This document shows positions 37,436-46,538 of a stretch of 64,000 bases of DNA, piece by piece (positions within the stretch are counted from its first letter, which is position 1; every line of letters starts with the position of its first letter). A program made the translations under genes and the position numbers. The notes below the pieces were generated by a model. The model worked only from the letters and a program-made list of their open reading frames with translations, did no database searches and was not told the origin of the DNA. This DNA comes from Brevibacillus laterosporus DSM 25 (GTDB taxonomy: Bacteria > Bacillota > Bacilli > Brevibacillales > Brevibacillaceae): contig NZ_CP017705.1 of the NCBI RefSeq assembly GCF_002706795.1, forward strand, positions 5,183,501 to 5,247,500. Reading direction: 5' to 3'.

Positions 37436-39337
37436 TTACTTGGATGGGACGAATTTTTGAATACGTTGTAACAGTCCATCTGCAATCCAAAGGGCCCCTG
37501 ACGAATCAATACCTAATCCCTGGGGAGAGAAAAAATCTCCGTCTACTCCACTAAACTGGCCCCACTCCTCAAGAAATCTTCCCTCTTGATCGTATAGCTC
37601 CATTCGATTGTTCGAGGTATCCGTTACATAAACACGATCCTGCTTATCAATGGCAATACCGATTGGCAGGAATAAATCCCCCTTTCCTTCCTTCCAATTC
37701 TCCAACGGATCTGTTGAACCTGCTCCACCGTTTGTACCCCATTTGGTGAGAAAACGTCCGCTATTATCAAATTTCTGAATACGATGATTATTACGATCTA
37801 CCACATATACATTATCTTTTGAGTCGATGGTAAGTTGCATTGGCTGGTTAAACTGGCCGTCTTTTGTCCCTTTTTCACCCCATTCTGTCATATAAACAAA
37901 AAATGGATTAAATTTTTGAATTCGATGATTTACTGTATCAGCTACAAAGATATTTCCTTTACTATCAACTGCTACACCTGCTGGAAATTGAAAAAAGCCA
38001 CTGAGATACCCCATCGACCCATAGGTAGCTACAAAAATACCTGAGTTGGTAAATTTCTGAATGCGATGATTCACAGAGTCAGCAACGTATACAAATCCGT
38101 AAGCATCTATGGCGATCTGACGTGGAACAATAAATTGGCCAGGCAAACTGCCATAAGCATTAGGGCCACCATTTCCCAGATTGCTTCCCCATTTCCCCAC
38201 CAAAGTCCCACTAGCGTTATACTTTAAAATCCTATGATTAAATGAATCGGCAACAAAGATATTGCCACCCTTGTCAATCTCTACATCAAATGGACCAGCA
38301 TATTGCTTTTTGTCACCACGTGCCTCTCCGATAAAACGATCTAGCACAGCAATCAGCGTAGCATCTTTATAGACAACAATTCGGTTATTACCTGTGTCTG
38401 TTACATAAAATGATCCATTCCCATCTGGTAGGACCTGATTGGGATAGACTAAAATCGGAAATAGCCCCGCGGTATACAGAAAACGATCCTGCTGATCAAA
38501 TTTCATTATACGATTGTTAAAAGTATCTGCTACGAAAAATGCACCCGAGGAGGGCTCAAAATTAATGCCTCTAGGAAAATTAAACTGATAGGGACCGATA
38601 CCAGATTCACCTTTTCCAACCTGTCTTTCGAACTTCCCTTTATCTGTAAACACCTGTATTCGGTTGTTGAACGTGTCAGCAATGTATACCTCATCAGTCG
38701 GGCTAATTGCAATTCCTTGTGGGAGGGCAAGCTCTCCTTGCCCTTTTCCATAGGTTCCAATCGTTAGTAAATACGTACCATCTTGATCAAACTTTTGCAC
38801 ACGATGATTGTATTCATCAGTAACATAATAATTATTTTTGCTGTCAACCGCTAGCTCGCGTGGAAATCCAAACTCTCCTTCCCCTTTTCCACGAGTCCCC
38901 CAGCTTTTCAAAAAGTGGAATTGACTATCAAATTTTTGTATCCGGTAATTACCTGTGTCTGCTACTAGAATATTACCCAACTTATCAATAGCGACTCCAA
39001 ATGGCATGTTGAACTCCCCTGATTTGTCTCCAAGACTCCCAAAGGTTTCTAAAATCTTACCAGACTTATTCATTTTCACAATCCGATGATTTCCCATATC
39101 AGCCATATATAAATTGCCAGAATGATCCTTCGCCATAGCGACTGGGGTTCGAAACATCGAAGAATCATCTGCGTTATTTCCCCAAGCTTCAGAATATGTA
39201 AAGCTCGAAGCAGCAACAGGTGAGCCTACTAGCAAAAATAGAGCTACTGAACAGATTATTGCGAGTAGTTTGGTCGTGAACAGCTTTTGATTTCTTGGTT
39301 GCTTATGGAAAAATGTACGATTTTCCAGGCTTTTCAT
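37436..39337 (-). CDS. Exported NHL-repeat protein, two six-bladed propellers
   Basis: A 633-aa protein with an N-terminal basic stretch and hydrophobic segment (LLAIICSVALFLLVG) ending near PVAAS, so it is probably secreted or membrane-anchored. I count twelve NHL repeats, each ending NHRIQKF, NNRI or a similar form (the last is degenerate, LLQRIQKF). This fits two six-bladed beta-propellers. ATG at 39337 is chosen over the longer frame because GGGAGAGGA precedes it and it begins 1 nt after the preceding stop, which suggests translational coupling. NHL propellers bind ligands or proteins; no enzyme motif is visible. An exported propeller in a fatty-acyl operon is unexpected. Confidence 0.87.
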   Translation of the reverse strand: MKSLENRTFFHKQPRNQKLFTTKLLAIICSVALFLLVGSPVAASSFTYSEAWGNNADDSSMFRTPVAMAKDHSGNLYMADMGNHRIVKMNKSGKILETFGSLGDKSGEFNMPFGVAIDKLGNILVADTGNYRIQKFDSQFHFLKSWGTRGKGEGEFGFPRELAVDSKNNYYVTDEYNHRVQKFDQDGTYLLTIGTYGKGQGELALPQGIAISPTDEVYIADTFNNRIQVFTDKGKFERQVGKGESGIGPYQFNFPRGINFEPSSGAFFVADTFNNRIMKFDQQDRFLYTAGLFPILVYPNQVLPDGNGSFYVTDTGNNRIVVYKDATLIAVLDRFIGEARGDKKQYAGPFDVEIDKGGNIFVADSFNHRILKYNASGTLVGKWGSNLGNGGPNAYGSLPGQFIVPRQIAIDAYGFVYVADSVNHRIQKFTNSGIFVATYGSMGYLSGFFQFPAGVAVDSKGNIFVADTVNHRIQKFNPFFVYMTEWGEKGTKDGQFNQPMQLTIDSKDNVYVVDRNNHRIQKFDNSGRFLTKWGTNGGAGSTDPLENWKEGKGDLFLPIGIAIDKQDRVYVTDTSNNRMELYDQEGRFLEEWGQFSGVDGDFFSPQGLGIDSSGALWIADGLLQRIQKFVPSK

Positions 39338-39338
39338 A

Positions 39339-40382
39339 TTATGAATCCTCTCCCAACCATTCAAGAATGGTAGCTGCCCAGGTATAACCTGTCCCAGCAC
39401 TCACTGCTACTACAATATCTCCTTTATGTAACTGACGCTGCTCCTGTGCAAAGTGAAAACCAATACATGGGTCTAATGCTGACATATGTCCATGATGATC
39501 CAAATAAATCGCCTGCTCCTCAGATAAGCCTAGACGTTGTAATAATTCTCGAAACATAGAACGCTTGGTATGCAACGGCAAGAGCAGTTTAATGTCCTTC
39601 GTGGTTTTCCCACTCTTTTGAAGCGCTATCTCTATTACCTTGATAAAAGTAGGAACGGAGATGGGATCAAGACGCTCCTTCATACTGGAAGGGTTGGTGA
39701 CGTCAATATAATGGAGTCGCTCCTCTACCGTATCGTGGCTGGTAGGGTTTTTACTACCACCTCCGGGTACTTTGACATCATCGTGGAATGATCCGTCTGT
39801 GATAATAGCAGATTGCAAAATTCGACTTTTAGTAGCTCCACGTGTAACTAATGCAGCAGTTCCACCATCAGCGAAGTTAAACATGAACCGAGATCGTGGA
39901 TTGTCGTAATCTATGATGGTTGATTCTTTGCATCCAGCAACCAACAGAATATTGTGAATACTGTTATCAGCCGTTAACATATCCTTTGCCACTTTTAATG
40001 CGATAGGAAAGCAGGAGCTTACATTCATAATTTCAAAGGCATACGCGTTTGTAGCACCTAGCTCATGCTGAATTTTAGCTGCACACGACCACACGTAATA
40101 ATCCTTGTGCGGACTACCAAAATAGATAATGACATCAAGCTCTTCTGGACGAATTTTCTTTCCCACAAACGATTTTGCAGCTTCTACCGCCAGATCAGTT
40201 ACATGAAGCGTGTCATCTGCCACATGCTTTTCATAAAGTCCAAACTTTTCAATAATAACCGATGCCAGAATACCCGTTTTTTCGGCTAGGAGGTCTGCTG
40301 TTTCTACGTGAGGAGGGAAGTAAACACCAGTCGCCTCAATTCCGATTGAAATGTCCGTCATCTCACTTTGCTGTCTATTCAT
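39339..40382 (-). CDS. KAS III-like thiolase-fold enzyme with Cys-His-His active site
   Basis: A 347-aa protein of the FabH/KAS III fold. The nucleophile is Cys124 in VSSCFPIAL and the first His is His271 in LLPLHTKR. The position normally held by Asn (YGNTSA in FabH) reads HGHMSA, putting His299 there. The Asn/His pair supports decarboxylative condensation in FabH, so this enzyme may instead transfer an acyl group or condense without decarboxylation. The start at 40382 overlaps the MaoC stop by ATGA and follows GGGGAG; the longer frame lacks a ribosome site. Both neighbours are translationally coupled to it. Confidence 0.85.
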   Translation of the reverse strand: MNRQQSEMTDISIGIEATGVYFPPHVETADLLAEKTGILASVIIEKFGLYEKHVADDTLHVTDLAVEAAKSFVGKKIRPEELDVIIYFGSPHKDYYVWSCAAKIQHELGATNAYAFEIMNVSSCFPIALKVAKDMLTADNSIHNILLVAGCKESTIIDYDNPRSRFMFNFADGGTAALVTRGATKSRILQSAIITDGSFHDDVKVPGGGSKNPTSHDTVEERLHYIDVTNPSSMKERLDPISVPTFIKVIEIALQKSGKTTKDIKLLLPLHTKRSMFRELLQRLGLSEEQAIYLDHHGHMSALDPCIGFHFAQEQRQLHKGDIVVAVSAGTGYTWAATILEWLGEDS

Positions 40383-40792
40383 ACCTTCTCCCCTTCTCTT
40401 GGCACAACCATGGTAGCTATTCCAGTAAGGACTACTTGGCCGTGCTGATTCGTGCATTCTGTTACTAAAGTCAAACTTCTTCGTTCTTCATTGAACTCTT
40501 GCACAGTAGCAGTTGCTGTGATGGTATCTCCAATAAAAACAGGGGCCTTAAACTGTAAGGTCTGATCTTTATAGACAGAACCTACACCAGGCAAATGCAT
40601 GCCTAGTAAACGGGATAATAAGCTAGCTGTGAGTAATCCATGGGAAATTCTCTGTCCAAACCGAGTATCACTTGCATATTCCTTATCAACATGGATGGGA
40701 TTATAATCCCCACTTAATCCGGCAAACATCACAAAATCTGTTTCGCTAATGGTTCGGCTAAAAGAGGCACTCTGTCCGATCTTATAACTCAT
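40379..40792 (-). CDS. MaoC-like (R)-specific enoyl-CoA hydratase
   Basis: A 137-aa hot-dog protein with the hydratase-2 motif GDYNPIHVD (Asp29, His34). The closest functional type is PhaJ, which hydrates trans-2-enoyl-CoA to (R)-3-hydroxyacyl-CoA. ATG at 40792 is selected because GGAAGGTGG stands 8 nt upstream. The ATG at 40813, overlapping the ligase stop, has no such site. It lies between the acyl-CoA ligase and KAS III-like genes. Confidence 0.85.
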   Translation of the reverse strand: MSYKIGQSASFSRTISETDFVMFAGLSGDYNPIHVDKEYASDTRFGQRISHGLLTASLLSRLLGMHLPGVGSVYKDQTLQFKAPVFIGDTITATATVQEFNEERRSLTLVTECTNQHGQVVLTGIATMVVPREGEKV

Positions 40793-40809
40793 TGTTTCAT
40801 CCACCTTCC

Positions 40810-42372
40810 TCATCCATGAATCGTTTCTATCTTTTGTAGAGCTGTTTTATTGATTTTTCCTGTCGCATTCCGAGGCAATTCCGATAAAAAAACGAAATAT
40901 TTAGGCATTTTATATTTAGCTATTATCTGTAGGCACGCTTGTTGGAGCATTTCCTCGGTAAGCGTAGCACCTTCTTTTACAACTACAAAAGCCTTCGCTA
41001 CCTCCCCCCATTTCTCATCCGCTACTCCAACCACAGCCACTTCAACTACCTCCGGCAATGAGCCAATCGCTTGCTCTACCTCTAAAGGATAAATATTCTC
41101 GCCACCAGAAATAATCATTTCCTTACGACGGCCAGCAATGTAGAAGAAACCATCTTCATCCTTTCTCGCTAAATCACCTGTATAAAACCAACCATTTCGT
41201 ATTGCCTTTGCTGTCTCATTTGGTAAATTCCAGTACTCTTTCATCACATGGGGACCTTTAATTACCAGCTCTCCTACTTCTCCGTTAGCCACCTCCTGAT
41301 CATATTCATCCACCAACCGAACTTCACAAAATAGGACAGGTTTACCAATGGAACCAACCTTATGCGATGCATCCTCAGCTGAAAGCATACAAACAGTGGG
41401 TGATGTCTCCGTTAGACCAAAGCCCTGTCCAAAAGGAAGACCACGGTCTTGATAATACAAAATCAGCTCATGTGGGCACGGAGCACCTCCGTTATAAAAC
41501 CAACGGACACAGCTCAGGTCTGTAGTGGAAAACAATGTACTTCTTCTAAGCGCATCATGGATAGCCGGGACTCCCATAACGATTGTCACTTGATACTGTT
41601 GAATCATCTCTAAGGTTTTGTCTGGATGAAATCTACCCAAAATAACAATGCTACCTCCCGCAAACAACGTTGGAAAAGCAAACAGCCCAATTCCTCCTAT
41701 ATGAAATAAGGGAAGCAAGATAATAGAGCGATCACTTGATGTAATATCTAGGGAGGTCAGATTATGAATCGCATTCCAGAACATATTTTCTTGGGTTAAT
41801 ACTGCTCCTTTTGGACGGCCTGTAGTACCAGAGGTGTAGCAGATTAGATAAGAAGCATTAGCATCTATCTTTTCATGAACGAAAGGTTCAGTTGCTACCT
41901 CTTTGATAGCGTTTTCAAAATTAGATTCAATAACAGTGGTTGCTAATTCTAACGTTTCTTCAGATAGAAACTGTTCTTTTTGATCCATCCAAATAATTTG
42001 TTTCAAATGACCGTCCATTCCCAGTTGCTTGACTACAGGTTGAAATTCATGTTGCGTAAACAACACAGTGGTCCCACTGTCCTCTATCTGATAAGAAAGC
42101 TCACTCGCGGTCAATCGTATATTGAGCGGAACCGCAATACCGCCTAGCTTAGCAATGGCAAACAACAATAAAACATAGGACGTGCTATTTTGTGATAAAA
42201 TTCCAACCCGATCTCCAGCGGCAACCTGACATTCCTGTTGCAGAAATCGAGCGAACTGATTCACCTTTTGCGCCATCTCCTTAAAGGTAAGCTGTTGCTC
42301 TTCTGTAATGATGGCTATTCGATTAGGAGTATTCTGTGCTCGCTGGTCAATCCAGTAAGCAATCCCATGCAT
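40810..42372 (-). CDS. Acyl-CoA ligase (AMP-forming)
   Basis: A 520-aa ANL-superfamily enzyme with YTSGTTGRPKG, the GFGLTETSP motif, YTGDLA, and a C-terminal lysine in RNATGKINK. It should activate a carboxylic acid to its CoA thioester; the length suits medium/long-chain or aryl acid ligases. ATG at 42372 sits 6 nt after AAAGGAGG; the ATG at 42378 abuts the site. It follows the TetR gene by 19 bp and is probably cotranscribed and controlled by it. Confidence 0.9.
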   Translation of the reverse strand: MHGIAYWIDQRAQNTPNRIAIITEEQQLTFKEMAQKVNQFARFLQQECQVAAGDRVGILSQNSTSYVLLLFAIAKLGGIAVPLNIRLTASELSYQIEDSGTTVLFTQHEFQPVVKQLGMDGHLKQIIWMDQKEQFLSEETLELATTVIESNFENAIKEVATEPFVHEKIDANASYLICYTSGTTGRPKGAVLTQENMFWNAIHNLTSLDITSSDRSIILLPLFHIGGIGLFAFPTLFAGGSIVILGRFHPDKTLEMIQQYQVTIVMGVPAIHDALRRSTLFSTTDLSCVRWFYNGGAPCPHELILYYQDRGLPFGQGFGLTETSPTVCMLSAEDASHKVGSIGKPVLFCEVRLVDEYDQEVANGEVGELVIKGPHVMKEYWNLPNETAKAIRNGWFYTGDLARKDEDGFFYIAGRRKEMIISGGENIYPLEVEQAIGSLPEVVEVAVVGVADEKWGEVAKAFVVVKEGATLTEEMLQQACLQIIAKYKMPKYFVFLSELPRNATGKINKTALQKIETIHG

Positions 42373-42391
42373 AGACATCCTCCTTTACTAT

Positions 42392-43021
42392 TTACGTATT
42401 CTCATCTTTTTTCCCCATACCTTGCAGAATAAAGCTCATCGCTGTTTCAAATACTTCCACTGGTACCTCCTGATTTTCCCAATAAACCCATCTCATGCCT
42501 AAAAACTGTCCAATTGACATCAGACAATAAGCTAACGTCTCCTTATCTAGTGAGCGAAAAGCCTTCTCTTCCATGGCAGCAGTCAAGCTTTTGATAAATC
42601 CACTCGCTAGCTTATCGTAGTACCAGCGATACAACTCCTCATCTACTAACACTGCTTGTTGTACAATCCCATATAGGTTCCGGTGTTCTTTTACCCAACG
42701 AAAAAATGCTTGGAATCCAAGACGCAAAGCTTCTTCATGAGAATGGGCTGTAGTCACCTCAATCTTGATTTTGGAACGCAAATCACGGCTTAGTTGTCTG
42801 ATTAGCTCTTCATAAATTGCTTTTTTGGAAGGAAAGTAATTATAAAAAGTGCCTTGAGCTACTTGGGCCTCTTGTGTAATCATAACGATGGACGCTTCAT
42901 AGTATCCACCTGCACCAAATACCTGCTCGGCCGCTGTCAACAATTTTTGTCTAGTCTCTAGCCCTTTTTTTGTCATGTGTATCGTGGCTGTTTGCCCTAG
43001 TTGTCGCTCCATTTCTGACAC
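42392..43021 (-). CDS. TetR-family transcriptional regulator
   Basis: A 209-aa protein with an N-terminal TetR helix-turn-helix (ITQEAQVAQGTFYNYFPSK) and a helical ligand domain typical of fatty-acid-responsive regulators such as FadR of Bacillus. The GTG at 43021 is chosen, 8 nt after GAGAGG. It heads the operon with ligase, MaoC, KAS III, NHL and FabG-like genes, so autoregulated repression released by an acyl-CoA is a reasonable inference. Confidence 0.88.
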   Translation of the reverse strand: MSEMERQLGQTATIHMTKKGLETRQKLLTAAEQVFGAGGYYEASIVMITQEAQVAQGTFYNYFPSKKAIYEELIRQLSRDLRSKIKIEVTTAHSHEEALRLGFQAFFRWVKEHRNLYGIVQQAVLVDEELYRWYYDKLASGFIKSLTAAMEEKAFRSLDKETLAYCLMSIGQFLGMRWVYWENQEVPVEVFETAMSFILQGMGKKDENT

Positions 43022-43086
43022 CTGAATCACCTCTCAGTTTTTATTATAGTTAATTTTCTGATTTTTTCAATATTTTTATGTAAAGA

Positions 43087-43129
43087 AAAGGGATAGAGTC
43101 CAGATTATTCTGACTGATTCCATCCCTTT
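43087..43129 (-). terminator. Rho-independent terminator after the 184-aa ORF
   Basis: AAAGGGAT and ATCCCTTT flank a 27-nt loop. On the minus strand the stem is followed by a T-rich run. It separates the ORF at 43140-43694 from the tetR operon. Confidence 0.7.
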
Positions 43130-43139
43130 GTTCCGACAA

Positions 43140-43694
43140 TTATCTCACTGACTCTACCTTATCTACATCAACCAACTTTTCTTTGATTAGAGAAGCTATC
43201 ACCTTCTGTTCACTATCTCCATTTTCTGTAAAGGAGACTTTGTAGCATATGTCATTTTCGAGCCAAAAATAAGAGGTGATATCTGATTCTCTTGGAGAGC
43301 TCATTTCCTCATCAATTTTATATGGTTCTGTTTTTAGTACTTCCCTACCTTCTATGGTTACTGGTGTTACTTTGACAACAAATCTCTTTCCATCTATTCG
43401 CTCGAAAGGAACATGTCCGTTCTTTTTCATATCCATAAACATTTTTCTATCCCTGATTTGGTTGAAGGAAAACCCTGAAATCCCATCTGTTTTCTGCTTA
43501 TCCGTACTAGCAAATCTCATACTGAGCACTCTATATTCTCGTTCTGCCTCATTCTCTGGAAAGCTGAAATTTATTTTTTTCGTCACGTATGCCTCTTCTG
43601 CTATCCACTCGTTTGATAATTTCATTGGCAATTTAGGGGTGAATTCAAGTAGTTTTTGAGCCTCTATAAAATCACCCTTATCATAAATGAGCAT
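43140..43694 (-). CDS. Hypothetical protein, probably a 5'-truncated gene
   Basis: A 184-aa ORF of no family I recognise. It has no signal peptide, no ribosome site before its ATG, and begins abruptly at MLIYDKGDFIEAQKLL, like the middle of a longer protein. The sequence is hydrophilic with beta-type segments; the style resembles C-terminal domains of DUF4367-like or anti-sigma-type proteins, but this is a weak impression. The pabA terminator lies immediately upstream, leaving no room for a normal 5' half. It may be a remnant. Confidence 0.45.
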   Translation of the reverse strand: MLIYDKGDFIEAQKLLEFTPKLPMKLSNEWIAEEAYVTKKINFSFPENEAEREYRVLSMRFASTDKQKTDGISGFSFNQIRDRKMFMDMKKNGHVPFERIDGKRFVVKVTPVTIEGREVLKTEPYKIDEEMSSPRESDITSYFWLENDICYKVSFTENGDSEQKVIASLIKEKLVDVDKVESVR

Positions 43695-43762
43695 GATATT
43701 AGTTTGGCTAGCTACTCTAACAAGTCAGGAAAACCGCTTCAATGGATAGTTACCCGAAAAAC

Positions 43763-43812
43763 AAAAAATCCCCTCCAATGCGCTCCTAAACTCACGCTAT
43801 CTGGAAGGGGAT
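43763..43812 (-). terminator. Terminator of pabA
   Basis: ATCCCCTCCA (43768-43777) pairs with TGGAAGGGGAT (43802-43812) with one bulged A. On the minus strand the stem runs into a T6 stretch. It lies 30 bp after the pabA stop. Confidence 0.75.
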
Positions 43813-43841
43813 CTACTTTATTCAAGCCTCTTATGTTCTCA

Positions 43842-44492
43842 TTAAATGACTAGACATTTCAAATGTAAATGTTGATTTTCAGAGCTCTCTATTTGCATTT
43901 TTTCTGAAAACTGATAGTTTCTGGTCAGCTCTGTAAAGTTTTTAACTAATTGTTGACCAAATTCAGTACAAATCGACTCTGGATGAAACTGTACTCCCCA
44001 AATAGGCCGTTCTTTATGACGCAATCCCATAATGATGCCATCACTTGTCCACGCTGTTTTCTCAAGACAATCAGGAAGCCTATCCTCAACCATAAGTGAG
44101 TGATACCGAACCACTTGAAAACCTTGTGGGATTCCACTAAATATCGGCGACTCATTATGCCAAATTTTGCTCAATCTCCCATGCATCGCCTCTGGTGCAT
44201 GAGTTACTTTGGCACCAAATATATGGCCAATCCCCTGATGTCCCAAACAAACCCCAAAAATTGGGACTTCAGCTTCACGCAAGACCTCTCGGCAAACCCC
44301 AAAATCCTTTTCATTTGTAGGAGTTCCTGGTCCAGGTGAAATGACAATGTTATCAAACGACAGGTTCTGTAATTCCGACCATGTAAATTGATCGTTTCGA
44401 ACGACTGTTGGTAACACTCCACTTGTAGACGCGAAAAGTTGATAAAGATTGAACGTATAGGAATCATAGTTGTCAATTAATAAAGTCTTCAA
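43842..44492 (-). CDS. pabA: Aminodeoxychorismate/anthranilate synthase glutamine amidotransferase
   Basis: A 216-aa class I amidotransferase: DNYDSYTFN start, oxyanion/nucleophile GVCLGHQGIG and catalytic HPES. It supplies ammonia from glutamine to the PabB subunit. The TTG start lies 8 nt after AAGGAG. It is transcribed divergently from pabB with about 290 bp between the two starts, whereas in Bacillus they usually lie together in one folate operon. A C-terminal extension of about 20 residues, rich in polar residues, is unusual. TrpG activity is also possible, as this subunit is often shared. Confidence 0.88.
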   Translation of the reverse strand: MKTLLIDNYDSYTFNLYQLFASTSGVLPTVVRNDQFTWSELQNLSFDNIVISPGPGTPTNEKDFGVCREVLREAEVPIFGVCLGHQGIGHIFGAKVTHAPEAMHGRLSKIWHNESPIFSGIPQGFQVVRYHSLMVEDRLPDCLEKTAWTSDGIIMGLRHKERPIWGVQFHPESICTEFGQQLVKNFTELTRNYQFSEKMQIESSENQHLHLKCLVI

Positions 44493-44784
44493 AGTCTTTA
44501 CTCCTTTCCACTGCAGAAGGCCATGCTCACATCACACTGGGAATTGTTATTTAGATAATTGTTTTCAAGTAACATGCTGTATCAATAATAAGCGAAAATC
44601 GACGATCAATAAATCATCTTAAGATAAGTAATTCCATCCAGATTTCCCCTCATGCTTTCACAGGTCTTTTAGACTTCTCAAAAATTAATTTTGCAATAGG
44701 TATCATTTTTATGTAACTATCTAAGGGAGGCAATTTCAGAGAAACAATAATTACGCGATTAACACATATAAGGAGATGTGTATT

Positions 44785-46314
44785 TTGTCTAACATTCCAC
44801 TTCATTCAATTGTCCCTCAGGGGATATCTCGCAAAAAGACAGATACATTGCCAACTGTCAAGGTTATCAGCCGAAAAATAACGATGTATGTAGAACCGGA
44901 AAGAGTATTTCTTCATTTATTCTCAACAGAAGCATATACATACTGGCTGGATAGCAGTCGTGTAGAATCAAATTTGTCACGTTTTTCATTTATGGGAACA
45001 AACGATGGTCCACTAAGCCAAGTGATTTCCTATGAAACAGCGACAAAACAGATCAAAATTAAGCATTCCACAGGACAAGCTGAAATCACTGAGAGTATTT
45101 TTGATTATTTAGACCGTCAACTATACACTATGCAACAAGAATCTGCTGAATTGCCTTTTGATTTTAATGGGGGATTCGTCGGTTACTTTGGCTATGAATT
45201 AAAAGCAGAATGTGACGCTAAGATACGCCACACAGCGACAACCCCTGACGCAATGTTTATTTATTCCGATCGCATGATTGCTTTTGATCATCAGGAGAAA
45301 TGTATCTATTTGGTTAGTATTGTACCATCTAATGAACCCGCTTCAGCTGATCAGTGGTTTGAAAATATGGAGCAAAAGCTAAAAAACCTTCCACTGCAAC
45401 CAGCTTTAGAGATCCCAAATACAGATGGCAACCAACCACTTTCGTTTCAGTTGAGTCAATCATACTCACAATATGTAGATCACATACAAGCATGCAAGCA
45501 ATATATTTTAGACGGAGAAACTTATGAAATTTGCTTAACAAATAGAATTCGAACTCAAGAGAGTTTTGATCCAGTATTGACCTATCGAATTCTACGCGAG
45601 ATTAATCCAGCTCCTTACTCCGCCTTTTTCAAATTTAATGACCTAAGTGTCTTATGCTCATCTCCAGAGCGATTTCTAAAAATCGATCAAAATCGATTGG
45701 TTGAAACCAAGCCTATAAAGGGCACAATAGGACGTAGTTCTGATCCTGAGGAGGATATGCGCCTTAAAGAACAATTACGTAGCAGTGAAAAGGACAGAGC
45801 CGAAAATCTCATGATTGTCGACCTTCTGCGTAATGATTTAGGGCTAGTATGTGAAACTGGAAGTGTTTGTGCACCCAAATTAATGGCTATTGAATCCTAT
45901 CAAACCGTACACCAGATGGTATCTACCATTCAGGGGACACTTAGACCTGAATTATCAGCTATCGATTGCATACGTGCTGCTTTTCCAGGAGGTTCAATGA
46001 CTGGAGCTCCTAAATTACGAACGATGAAATTCATCGATGAATTAGAAACGGATGCTCGTGGCATCTATTCTGGAGCCATTGGATTTCTTGGATTAAACGG
46101 AACGATTGACCTCAACGTTGTCATACGAACGATTGTGATGTCCCCACAATCTACAACAGTAGGTGTAGGAGGTGCCATTGTAAGTCTATCCGATCCAGAA
46201 CAGGAATTTGAGGAAATTTTGTTAAAAGGACATGCTTTAATCAAAGCGCTAACCATTTCTCGTTATGGAAAATTTGACGAACAACTATGGACGTTACATG
46301 ATACGAATGCTTGA
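44785..46314 (+). CDS. pabB: Aminodeoxychorismate synthase component I
   Basis: A 509-aa chorismate-utilising enzyme. The PIKGTIG motif carries Lys312, the lysine that distinguishes PabB from anthranilate synthase TrpE (PIAGT). DLLRNDLG and PGGSMTGAPK are also present. It converts chorismate and ammonia to 4-amino-4-deoxychorismate, the precursor of 4-aminobenzoate and folate. The start is TTG at 44785, 9 nt behind AGGAG; the ATG at 44776 abuts the site. No pabC lyase is seen. A link to the neighbouring secondary-metabolite genes is possible but not shown. Confidence 0.88.
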   Translation: MSNIPLHSIVPQGISRKKTDTLPTVKVISRKITMYVEPERVFLHLFSTEAYTYWLDSSRVESNLSRFSFMGTNDGPLSQVISYETATKQIKIKHSTGQAEITESIFDYLDRQLYTMQQESAELPFDFNGGFVGYFGYELKAECDAKIRHTATTPDAMFIYSDRMIAFDHQEKCIYLVSIVPSNEPASADQWFENMEQKLKNLPLQPALEIPNTDGNQPLSFQLSQSYSQYVDHIQACKQYILDGETYEICLTNRIRTQESFDPVLTYRILREINPAPYSAFFKFNDLSVLCSSPERFLKIDQNRLVETKPIKGTIGRSSDPEEDMRLKEQLRSSEKDRAENLMIVDLLRNDLGLVCETGSVCAPKLMAIESYQTVHQMVSTIQGTLRPELSAIDCIRAAFPGGSMTGAPKLRTMKFIDELETDARGIYSGAIGFLGLNGTIDLNVVIRTIVMSPQSTTVGVGGAIVSLSDPEQEFEEILLKGHALIKALTISRYGKFDEQLWTLHDTNA

Positions 46315-46418
46315 GTTCGTATATAGCCAAAGAACCAATGCTTAGTACATGGATGATAAGCGAAAACTCTGACGCATTTACTTTTTTGCCATTTATTTTT
46401 TCAGCTATCTGTCTTCAC

Positions 46419-46473
46419 ACCTTTTTGATGATGAGATCTATTGTAAACAAGCATTAGCTCACATCAAAAAGGT
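46419..46473 (+). terminator. Perfect 12-bp inverted repeat downstream of pabB
   Basis: ACCTTTTTGATG and CATCAAAAAGGT are exact complements around a 31-nt loop, 105 bp after pabB. There is no T-run after the second arm, so terminator function is uncertain. It may instead be an RNA structure or a small-element remnant. Confidence 0.4.
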
Positions 46474-46538
46474 CCATTCGTCCCCTTTCCCCCACGATGC
46501 ATATGGTCAATAAACTAGAATAATACTTGGTTAAACTC

